This document shows positions 1-5,421 of a stretch of DNA of 8,589 bases, one piece after another; the stretch's first letter is position 1, and every line of letters starts with the position of its first letter. Source of the stretch: Spirochaetaceae bacterium (GTDB lineage Bacteria; Spirochaetota; Spirochaetia; Treponematales; Treponemataceae). Below the pieces are notes generated by a model that was given only the letters and a program-made list of their open reading frames with translations, was not told where the DNA came from and ran no database searches. Where the stretch lies: assembly GCA_031271875.1 (NCBI GenBank), contig JAISVD010000042.1, positions 1-8,589 of the forward strand. Reading direction: 5' to 3'. Both the position numbers and the translations under genes were made by a program.

Positions 1-190
1 TTACCGCATTCCCGCCATGAAAAAGACCGCACCGCCGGATCGCTTCGGGGGCGAATTGTTCCGGGGGAAGACCGTTTTTCGCCGCTTCATCGCAGAGCAG
101 ATACATCCAGAACGCCCGGTGTTCAAGGGGAGCCCGCCTTTTCTGTATAAATGATGAACGTCTTTTCGGTTCATTTTTTATCCCGCTCAT
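1..190 (-). CDS. Partial gene, possible L-2-amino-thiazoline-4-carboxylic acid hydrolase-like protein (5' end only)
   Basis: An open frame reads leftwards from ATG at 190-188 and is still open at the window edge, giving 63 codons. The start is supported by a strong ribosome binding site, GGAGG, eight to nine bases upstream on the - strand. The N-terminus is basic (MSGIKNEPKRRSSF), followed by an amphipathic stretch containing EHRAFWMYLLCDEA, then GLPPEQFAPEAIRRCG. That pattern (an HRA-W-YLL-DEA helix, then a FA-AI-RCG helix) resembles the start of ATC hydrolase-like proteins as I remember them; this is family recall, not a search result. G+C content and codon use match the pst operon rather than the A+T-rich island beside it, so it is probably a native gene. 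Without the C-terminal half, with any catalytic cysteine, the function stays tentative. That the gene is real is much surer than its name. Confidence 0.5.
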   Translation of the reverse strand, partial: MSGIKNEPKRRSSFIQKRRAPLEHRAFWMYLLCDEAAKNGLPPEQFAPEAIRRCGLFHGGNAV

Positions 191-230
191 GGGTTTACCT
201 CCGTTTATTCCGCATCCTGATACCTATTCT

Positions 231-241
231 ATACTGGAATC
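231..241 (+). repeat. Left copy of a direct repeat flanking the A+T-rich island
   Basis: ATACTGGAATC here and ATACAGGAATC at 3432-3442 differ at one of eleven bases and have the same orientation. The left copy ends where the composition turns A+T-rich. It may be one end of an insertion duplication or attachment-like site. A match this short could be chance. Confidence 0.35.
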
Positions 242-285
242 AAGGAAAAAGTATCTATCCAAAGACACCTTTGTCCTTTTTCTTG
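241..285. repeat. Imperfect inverted repeat (nested hairpin)
   Basis: The outer arms are CAAGGAAAAAG (241-251) and CTTTTTCTTG (276-285), complementary except for one extra G. Nested inside is a perfect five-base pair of arms, CAAAG and CTTTG (260-264 and 269-273), around ACAC. It lies upstream of the leftward gene and next to its probable -10, so it could be an operator. With A-rich and T-rich flanks it could also be a weak terminator on either strand, although the core stem has little G+C. Function is unknown. Confidence 0.45.
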
Positions 286-305
286 TTGCAAAATGGACTA
301 ATCGG

Positions 306-318
306 GATATAGTATATC
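306..318. repeat. 13-bp palindrome
   Basis: GATATA and TATATC form a perfect inverted repeat around a central G, 38 bases ahead of the -35 of the R-M promoter. It could be an operator for the lost XRE regulator, but A+T-rich palindromes of this size arise easily by chance. Confidence 0.25.
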
Positions 319-355
319 AGAGGAATTTCTAATGCTGCTTCCTAAATTTTTATAG

Positions 356-384
356 TTGATTTTAGCTCAATTTTATGTTATGAT
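356..384 (+). promoter_or_regulatory. Sigma-70-type promoter of the R-M remnant
   Basis: TTGATT (356-361) and TATGAT (379-384) are separated by exactly 17 bases, and a TG dinucleotide at 376-377 makes an extended -10. The -10 ends about 29 bases before the ATG of the XRE-like remnant at 414. Spacing and hexamers fit a housekeeping promoter well. It appears undamaged although the genes behind it are broken, so the region may still be transcribed. Confidence 0.6.
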
Positions 385-413
385 AATAGTATATTTAGTG
401 CCGAAGAGATGAA

Positions 414-558
414 ATGTCTACTATTAATTACAATAAGTTATGGAAGCTCTCGATAAGAAGAAGTTGCGGGGGTTAGTACGGCAGTCATTGCAAAACTCGA
501 TAAGGGTGAAAACGTCACATGTGACATAGCGGACATTATGGCAGTTGAACGTGAATAA
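414..558 (+). pseudogene. Degraded XRE/Cro-type helix-turn-helix regulator
   Basis: Two pieces of a small HTH regulator lie in different frames. The first, from ATG 414, reads MSTINYNKLWKL, a typical start of the Cro/C1-type HTH family, and then runs out of phase to a TAG at 474-476. The second, from about 466 to the TAA at 556-558, reads AGVSTAVIAKLDKGENVT and then DIADIMAVERE, matching the recognition helix and tail of such proteins. From family knowledge an intact protein is about 70 residues; here the turn between the two conserved pieces and about 12 residues between NVT and DIADIM are missing. That means at least one frameshifting deletion and probably one in-frame deletion. Its place just ahead of the methyltransferase suggests it once controlled the R-M operon. 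It cannot now encode a functional HTH domain. Confidence 0.65.
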
Positions 559-1521
559 GCCCACTAAACGGACGGAGGTGAGTAAATCGTCCACGGCAGA
601 AAGAGTGGTTTTACATGACTCTGTAAAATTTAAGTTGAATCACAAACCAGTGCTGAGAACGACATTCATAAATAATCGCCGATATCTCGGTAACAAATAT
701 AAGCTTCTGCCGTTTATCACTTCGGTGGTCTCTGAAAATTGCGATGACATAAAATCAGTTGCGGATATTTTTGCAGGAACTGGAGCTGTGGCATCGGCTT
801 TTACGGACAAACAGCTTATTACAAACGATAATTTATATAGTAATTACATCTGTCATTATAGAGTCATGTTTTTTATTAGGCGAAATTAACGATCGTGAGC
901 GTACTTTGATTATCACGTCATTACTTTATGCTGCAGATAGAATTGCCAACACCTGTGGGCACTATGATGCTTATCGACAAGGTGTAGAATTTGAAAAACA
1001 CCTTGAGCTTTCCATTCCTTTACCGACCAATAAACTAAATACAAAAAATATTTGTTATAACGAGGATACAAACGACTTAGTTAAGTACATTACTGCGGAT
1101 TTGGTCTACATTGACCCTCCGTATAATTCACGCCAATATTGTGACGCTTATCATCTTTTGGAAAACATAGCGAGTTGGAAAAAACCAAAAGTATCTGGTG
1201 TGGCTCGGAAGATGGATAGGACAAGCTTAAAAAGCGATTATTGTACAAATAGAGCGGTGGCGGCGTTTGAGAATATGATTTAAAATATAAATGCCCGCTA
1301 CATACTGTTGTCATATAATAATATGGCTCAAAAAGGTAATGACCGCTCCAATGCAAAAATTAGGGATGCCGACATTATGTGTATACTATCTGCGAAAGGA
1401 GAGGTCAAAATATTTACGCAGGATTACAAGCCTTTTTCAACAGGGAAATCCAGTATTGACGAACATGAGGAGCGGCTTTTTCTCTGTACTTGCAGGCCGA
1501 AAGAGCGCAACTTAATTCAAT
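545..1521 (+). pseudogene. First domain of a fused DNA adenine methyltransferase (M.FokI-like layout), broken
   Basis: The first piece (from TTG 545 or GTG 551, overlapping the XRE remnant's stop) contains NNRRYLGNKYKLLPF and motif I, DIFAGTGA (codon for D at 764), then NDNLYSNYICHY before it goes out of frame and stops at 889. The second piece, two frames away, resumes with GEINDRERTLIITSLLY and carries motif IV, DPPYNSRQY (D at 1113). These mark an N6-adenine methyltransferase of the D12 class. In relatives I recall, roughly 60 residues separate HY from GEIN, so a frameshifting deletion lies near 850-880. A TAA at 1281-1283 then interrupts the frame between FENMI and NINARYILLSYNN, which continues in the same frame into the second domain. 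Residues encoded at about 1284-1500 are this domain's own C-terminal tail. The domain should be inactive. Confidence 0.75.
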
Positions 1522-2414
1522 CGCCGTTGAATTATACAGGCGGCAAGTTCAAGTTGCTCAATCAAATTTTACCTCATTTTCCAAATCGGATTGATACTTT
1601 TGTAGACCTATTCTGTGGCGGTTGTAATGTCGGAATAAATGTCAGTGCAGAAAGTGTAATTTTTAACGATAGCAGTCCTCACTTGTTATATCTATACAAT
1701 ACGTTTAAGAATCTTAGTAAAGATACTGTGTTAAGCATGATTGATGATGTAATTGAACAATACAGACTTTCACGCTCAAAAGAAAACGGATATGACTTCT
1801 ATAGTTGTGAAAGTTCGGAAGGTCTTGGCAATTTTAATCGGGAACCATTTTTAAAATTACGTGAAGATTTTAACAAGAAAAATGAAGATTATGGTTATTA
1901 CATAATGCTGTATGTTCTCATTGTATACGCTTTTAATAATCAGATTAGGTTCAACTCAAAGGGTGAATTCAATCTACCCGTAGGCAAGCGTGATTTCAAT
2001 GATAAGATGAAGTCAAAGCTATGCGCTTTTATTGACCGTTTGCAAGGAGGTAACTACAGCTTTTCAAGTATAGATTTCCGTGAAGTTGACACCACGGCTC
2101 TGACAGAAAACAGCCTTGTTTACTGCGACCCTCCCTATCTGATTACCTGCGCAACCTACAATGAGCAAGATGGTTGGAACATTCAATGTGAACATGCTTT
2201 GTACGCCATGCTCGATACACCGAATGGGCGCAAGATAAGGTTTGCATTGTCAAATGTGCTGAGTAGTAAGGGTAAAACGAATGACGTCCTGTCAGAATGG
2301 TTGCAACAACGGCATTATCGAACTATCCACTTAAATTATACTTATTCAAACTCAAATTATCATACAAAAAATAAGACGGATTGTGCTGATGAAGTCTTAA
2401 TTATGAATTATTAA
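1308..2414 (+). CDS. Second DNA adenine methyltransferase domain (D12 class), reading frame intact
   Basis: This 368-codon frame begins at TTG 1308 only because TAA 1281 interrupts the longer fused gene; ATG 1323 is another possible start, and neither has a good ribosome binding site. Residues 1 to about 70 are the tail of the first methyltransferase. The second domain opens with NYTGGKFKLL (75-84), has motif I DLFCGG (100-105) and the catalytic DPPY at 274-277, followed by ALSNV and the ending DEVLIMNY. It would transfer a methyl group from S-adenosylmethionine to adenine N6 in one strand of an asymmetric site, the other strand being served by the first domain, as established for M.FokI. I see no internal lesion, so it could be active as an orphan if translated. 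The endonuclease follows directly, its ribosome binding site overlapping this stop codon. Confidence 0.75.
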   Translation: MSYNNMAQKGNDRSNAKIRDADIMCILSAKGEVKIFTQDYKPFSTGKSSIDEHEERLFLCTCRPKERNLIQSPLNYTGGKFKLLNQILPHFPNRIDTFVDLFCGGCNVGINVSAESVIFNDSSPHLLYLYNTFKNLSKDTVLSMIDDVIEQYRLSRSKENGYDFYSCESSEGLGNFNREPFLKLREDFNKKNEDYGYYIMLYVLIVYAFNNQIRFNSKGEFNLPVGKRDFNDKMKSKLCAFIDRLQGGNYSFSSIDFREVDTTALTENSLVYCDPPYLITCATYNEQDGWNIQCEHALYAMLDTPNGRKIRFALSNVLSSKGKTNDVLSEWLQQRHYRTIHLNYTYSNSNYHTKNKTDCADEVLIMNY

Positions 2415-2426
2415 GGAGTGGATAAC

Positions 2427-3395
2427 ATGCCACAATTTCCGTTCAAAAGCTATTGTTGGGCTGTTGGGACGACAAGTTTCCGCACGGTTGATTTCAATGT
2501 GCGCATTGAGCGTCAGCTTGACCTTCTTGATAAATATTATCGCGGCTTATGTCGATGGATAATTACACGGCAGCGCTTGATTATTTCCTCTCTGAACCAG
2601 TAACCGAGAATGTAATCACCGCAGTTGGAATGAACCGCAAGAGTGGCGGAACTGGAGAAAAAGCATATGATAAGCCATATTATCGGTTTTTCAAATTACT
2701 CCGTTCCGTAGTGATAGACCATGAACGTTTCGATCATACAAAATTGATTGATTTGTTTGAAAAATTTGAACAGCGTGATGATAACGCTATTCGGCAAGCT
2801 GTCACAAATAATGCGGACATTCCAACGATTTTTGAATATATCCTCGGTATTGCATGGTATACTATCAGCGGACGCGAAGGCGATGTCCTTAGTTATATGA
2901 ATCTTTCGCTTGAAGCGGATTTGTTACCACGCACTCACGCCATCGGAGGTAATGCTGACATTGAGTATGTTTATCCACAAACTCCCGAATATCCAGCGCA
3001 TACGCTTTTGATTGAAGCTACGCTTGCGGATAAGACGAACCAACGAAGGATGGAGATGGAACCTGTTAGCCGACACCTCGGCGAACATATTCTTTCGACG
3101 GGCGATAAGGAAGCGTATTGCGTGTTCGTATCCACGTTCCTGCATCGGAATGTTTTCAGTGATTTCCGCTATCGTAAAACCTTCTTTTATTATGGCGTAT
3201 TACGGCGAAAATTACAAAACGGTTGTCGAAGGATTGAAGATTTTGCCGCTTGCCATCGCCGAACTTCGGGTAATATTGGAACATGAAATCAAATATACAC
3301 GGATCTATGATTTGTTTGAATCAGCATATCGTTCGAACGAGCCTGTTCCAACATGGTACGAGCGAGAAATTACAGGGAAAGTTACCTGCATATGA
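2427..3395 (+). pseudogene. Type IIS restriction endonuclease remnant (BstNBI/PleI/MlyI/AlwI family)
   Basis: ATG 2427 sits eight bases after AAGGAG and begins MPQFPFKSYCWAVGTTSFR, an N-terminus I associate with AlwI-type endonucleases. After about 40 residues the frame changes near 2520-2548. The frame continuing from about 2549 carries the nuclease core: THAIGGNADIEY (Asp codon at 2957), LLIEATL (Glu codon at 3014), then MEMEPVSRHL and EAYCVFVS. This lines up with the remembered N.BstNBI segments THAAGNQPDMEI, GEVTT and MESEPVTRH, so the acidic catalytic residues survive. A 10-bp tandem duplication at 3188-3207 throws the frame again, and the C-terminal piece (ENYKTVVEGLKILPLAI) ends at TGA 3393-3395; a further shift near 3381 may mean the original end was TGA 3430-3432. 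The total coding length, near 330 codons against about 550-600 for relatives, implies a large internal deletion. Non-functional. The original site may have been GAGTC- or GGATC-like, which the sequence cannot settle. Confidence 0.75.
3188..3207 (+). repeat. 10-bp tandem duplication causing a frameshift
   Basis: TATTATGGCG (3188-3197) is followed at once by TATTACGGCG (3198-3207), nine of ten bases the same. Removing one unit restores a continuous frame, FFYYGENYKTVVEG, across the two pieces of the endonuclease remnant. The extra ten bases (a +1 shift) therefore explain this lesion. Confidence 0.7.
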
Positions 3396-3431
3396 GAAAA
3401 ATGGAACTGAAAAAGTAAAAGAGAGCGCGTG

Positions 3432-3442
3432 ATACAGGAATC
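3432..3442 (+). repeat. Right copy of a direct repeat flanking the A+T-rich island
   Basis: ATACAGGAATC begins at the last base of the probable original endonuclease stop (3430-3432) and matches 231-241 at ten of eleven positions. It therefore sits directly at the right edge of the R-M remnant, mirroring the left copy. Confidence 0.35.
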
Positions 3443-3500
3443 GGCGGTATTTCTTTTTTGGTTTCCTTATTTCAGTTATAATATCGTTACCCGGAGCAAA

Positions 3501-3539
3501 TTTACACCGAATTTACATTTTCTTTTCGATGATTTTACA
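3501..3539 (+). promoter_or_regulatory. Candidate Pho box: TTTACA direct repeats phased at 11 bp
   Basis: TTTACA occurs at 3501-3506, 3512-3517 and 3534-3539. The starts are 11 and 22 bases apart, and the vacant position (3523-3528) holds a degenerate TTTTCG. Direct six- to seven-base repeats with an 11-bp period are the established architecture of PhoB/PhoP binding sites, and TTTACA is close to the TT(A/T)ACA form known from Bacillus PhoP boxes. It stands in front of the pst operon that encodes its own PhoB, so PhoB binding is a reasonable inference. Confidence 0.7.
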
Positions 3540-3551
3540 TTACTCTTTTAA

Positions 3552-3559
3552 TATAGAAT
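3552..3559 (+). promoter_or_regulatory. Probable -10 element of the pst operon
   Basis: TATAGAAT lies 12 bases after the last TTTACA repeat, and no good -35 hexamer is visible, as expected for an activator-dependent Pho promoter. The ten bases TATAGAATAG from 3552 recur on the - strand ahead of the leftward gene (224-233), which supports reading both as -10 regions. Transcription would start near 3566, leaving a leader of nearly 90 bases. Confidence 0.5.
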
Positions 3560-3584
3560 AGCGGTAATTATGTGCCCTGGAGGA

Positions 3585-3600
3585 GCGGAACAAATTCCGC
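3585..3600 (+). other. Leader hairpin upstream of pstS
   Basis: GCGGAA and TTCCGC form a perfect six-base-pair stem with a CAAA loop in the predicted 5' leader. There is no T run after it, so it is not a terminator; it may stabilise the 5' end of the mRNA. It could also be chance. Confidence 0.35.
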
Positions 3601-3653
3601 GCAAAAAGGTATTCTACATCCGATTAACGGAAGAAATTACAGGAGATTTCAAT

Positions 3654-4520
3654 ATGAAAATAAAGAGTATATGTGTGTATGCAGCGGCTTTCGCCGTATT
3701 GATGATCGGCTGCGCCCCGAGGGGGTTTGACAGGAACGGAGAGATAACCCTCATCTCCCGGGAGGACGGATCGGGAACCCGGGGCGCTTTTATTGAACTG
3801 TTCGGAATTGAAAAAACAAATGCCGCAGGTGAAAAAATCGATTATACTGTCGATAGTGCGGATATCACAAACAGCACATCCGTTATGATAACAAGCGTTG
3901 CCCAGAACAGACAGGCCATCGGATATATCTCTCTGGGTTCCCTGAGCATAACGGTCAAGGCCCTGCGGATCAACGGAGCGGAACCTTCCGCAGCGAATAT
4001 ACGGAACGGAACATATCCTGTTTTCCGGCCCTTCAATATAACGGTAAAGGACGGCCTCTCTCCGGCGGCGCAGGATTTTATCGATTTTATTCTCTCACAG
4101 GAGGGACAGAGGATCGTTGTTGAAAACGGGTATATCGCGATCCCCGCAGAATCGTCCTATGCGGGAACCAAAACGGCGGGACGGATTGTTGTTGCCGGGT
4201 CATCTTCGGTAACACCGGTTATGGAAAAGCTCAAAGAGGCGTATCTGAAGATCAATACCAACGCGGCGATAGAGATACAGCAAAGCGATTCCACCACCGG
4301 AGTGACAAATACGGTTGAGGGAATATGCGATATCGGAATGGTTTCAAGGGATATCAAGGAAAGCGAACTGGCAAAGGGTATTACGTCCCTTACGATCGCC
4401 CAGGACGGAATTGTGGTTATCGTCAACCTTGAAAATCCGGTTAATAATTTGACTATTGACCAGGTTCAAGGGATATATACGGGGAATTTTGTTACATGGT
4501 CTGATGTAACCGCGCCTTAG
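3654..4520 (+). CDS. pstS: Phosphate-binding lipoprotein PstS with permuted half order
   Basis: PstS captures phosphate outside the cytoplasmic membrane and passes it to PstC-PstA. ATG 3654 is chosen because AGGAG lies eight bases upstream and a lipoprotein signal follows (basic MKIK, hydrophobic run, lipobox MIGC with Cys20). The frame extends upstream to 3570 but that part lacks signal-peptide character. The 288-residue length is normal, but the order is not the textbook one: the half with SREDGSGTR (35-43), GYISLGSL and IDFILSQEGQ comes first, and the half with GSSSVTP (182-188), STTGV, CDIGMVSRD and IYTGNFVTW comes last and ends the protein. In E. coli-type PstS the GSSSV half is N-terminal. 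Both halves have their phosphate-contacting loops, so it should work. I recall similar proteins in Clostridia. It is first in the operon, 49 bases before pstC. Confidence 0.85.
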   Translation: MKIKSICVYAAAFAVLMIGCAPRGFDRNGEITLISREDGSGTRGAFIELFGIEKTNAAGEKIDYTVDSADITNSTSVMITSVAQNRQAIGYISLGSLSITVKALRINGAEPSAANIRNGTYPVFRPFNITVKDGLSPAAQDFIDFILSQEGQRIVVENGYIAIPAESSYAGTKTAGRIVVAGSSSVTPVMEKLKEAYLKINTNAAIEIQQSDSTTGVTNTVEGICDIGMVSRDIKESELAKGITSLTIAQDGIVVIVNLENPVNNLTIDQVQGIYTGNFVTWSDVTAP

Positions 4521-4569
4521 GCGGCCTGACCGGTATGAAAAATGTGTATCATCTTCGGGAGGTATCGGG

Positions 4570-5421
4570 GTGAAGAAATACAGCGAAAATGTAATGCAGG
4601 GAGTATTTCTCCTTTCCGCATGTATTTCGATCATTGCGGTGGCGCTCATATGTGTGTTCCTTTTCGCCAACGGGGTTCCGGCCATATTCAAAATCGGTAT
4701 TACCCGGTTTCTGGGCGGAATCCTGTGGAAACCGTCGAACAACCTGTTCGGCATCCTTCCCATGATAATCGGAAGTATCTGCGTTACTGCGGGAGCGGTT
4801 ATCATCGGAGTTCCCACCGGTATTTTCACCTCGGTATACCTTGCCTGTTTCTGCCCTGAACGGTTGTACCGGGTGATAAAACCCGCTGTGGACCTGCTGG
4901 CGGGAATTCCGTCGGTGGTATACGGCTTTTTCGGCCTGATGGTAATCGTTCCCATAATACGGAATCTGTTCGGCGGCAGCGGAACAAGCCTCCTCGCGGC
5001 ATCTGTTGTTCTGGGGATCATGATCCTGCCGACGATTATCGGGGTGAGCGAAGCGGCAATACGGGCGGTCCCGGAAAACTATTACGAAGGAGCTCTGGCC
5101 CTCGGCGCGACCCATGAGCGGAGCGTTTTTTTCGCGGTACTGCCGGCAGCCCGGTCAGGAATACTGTCTGCGGTGATTCTGGGTGTGGGCCGCGCGATCG
5201 GGGAGACCATGGCGGTTATCATGGTTGCCGGAAATCAGGCTGTCATGCCCAGGGGTCTTTTGAAGGGCCTGCGGACGATGACGGCAAATATCGTACTGGA
5301 GATGGGCTATGCGGCGGACCTCCACCGGGAAGCGCTTATAGCGACAGCGGTGATACTGTTCATCTTTATTCTGGTAATAAACCTGCTGTTCATGCTGGTA
5401 AAGAAAGGAAAAACACAGTGA
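4570..5421 (+). CDS. pstC: Phosphate ABC transporter permease PstC
   Basis: PstC is one of the two membrane subunits of the high-affinity phosphate importer. The start is GTG 4570, preceded by GGGAGG at about seven bases, and the protein opens MKKYSENVMQ before the first membrane segment. Several hydrophobic segments span its 283 residues, close to the family's usual length of about 300. Typical motifs are LLAGIPSVVYGFFGL and the cytoplasmic EAA loop starting EGALALGAT at residue 173, which docks on PstB, followed by GRAIGETMAV. It lies between pstS and pstA and overlaps pstA by four bases, so the two permeases are probably translationally coupled. PstC and PstA are paralogues; this one is called PstC from its position after pstS and the long loop after the first membrane segment (FLGGILWKPSNNLFGILP). 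Confidence 0.93.
   Translation: MKKYSENVMQGVFLLSACISIIAVALICVFLFANGVPAIFKIGITRFLGGILWKPSNNLFGILPMIIGSICVTAGAVIIGVPTGIFTSVYLACFCPERLYRVIKPAVDLLAGIPSVVYGFFGLMVIVPIIRNLFGGSGTSLLAASVVLGIMILPTIIGVSEAAIRAVPENYYEGALALGATHERSVFFAVLPAARSGILSAVILGVGRAIGETMAVIMVAGNQAVMPRGLLKGLRTMTANIVLEMGYAADLHREALIATAVILFIFILVINLLFMLVKKGKTQ

Larger units (their letters stand above)
191..413. other. Intergenic region with inverted repeats and two divergent promoter regions
   Basis: No coding sequence is supported here. Base composition changes sharply near 241, from G+C-rich on the left to A+T-rich on the right. The stretch holds the ribosome binding site and probable -10 of the leftward gene (TATAGAAT on the - strand, 226-233), an imperfect inverted repeat at 241-285, a 13-bp palindrome at 306-318 and the rightward promoter at 356-384. 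Nothing else stood out. Confidence 0.6.
3396..3653 (+). other. Upstream region and leader of the pst operon
   Basis: This stretch lies between the endonuclease remnant and pstS. To about 3432 it probably contains the frameshifted tail of the endonuclease (a frame reading LPAYEKNGTEKVKESA, stop 3430-3432). Beyond that it holds the phased Pho-box repeats at 3501-3539, a -10 near 3552-3559, a small leader hairpin at 3585-3600 and the pstS ribosome binding site at 3641-3645. I saw no independent gene and no convincing terminator after the remnant. Confidence 0.55.

Noticed and set aside
574..588. A perfect Shine-Dalgarno sequence, GGAGGTGA, in the methyltransferase start region
   Set aside because: No start codon follows within 5-10 bases in the methyltransferase frame, so it probably does not define the start; TTG 545 or GTG 551 overlapping the regulator stop fits better.
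1291..1515. A 74-codon overlapping frame inside the methyltransferase tail
   Set aside because: Its sequence has no recognisable features, and the overlapping frame encodes clear methyltransferase motifs.
3188..3207. Programmed ribosomal frameshifting in the endonuclease
   Set aside because: No slippery heptamer is evident, and other lesions would still kill the protein; a tandem duplication is the simpler explanation.
3392..3418. An eight-codon ORF, MRKMELKK, overlapping the endonuclease stop by ATGA
   Set aside because: Too short, no ribosome binding site of its own, and better explained as the out-of-frame reading of the endonuclease C-terminus.
3417..3460. AAAAGA...TCTTTT as a terminator after the R-M remnant
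   Set aside because: The arms have almost no G+C and enclose a long, weakly paired interior, so a stable terminator stem is not supported.
3570..3653. An upstream in-frame start for pstS at 3570
   Set aside because: It would add 28 polar residues before the lipoprotein signal and has no ribosome binding site, while ATG 3654 has AGGAG at the right distance.
4511..4527. A short hairpin (CGCC-TTA-GGCG) across the pstS stop codon
   Set aside because: Only four pairs with a three-base loop and no T run; too weak to call an attenuator.
4344..5115. Long open frames on the - strand opposite pstS-pstC, and similar ones opposite pstB, phoU and phoB
   Set aside because: They are antisense shadows of strongly conserved genes, have no family motifs, and reflect the G+C-rich codon use.
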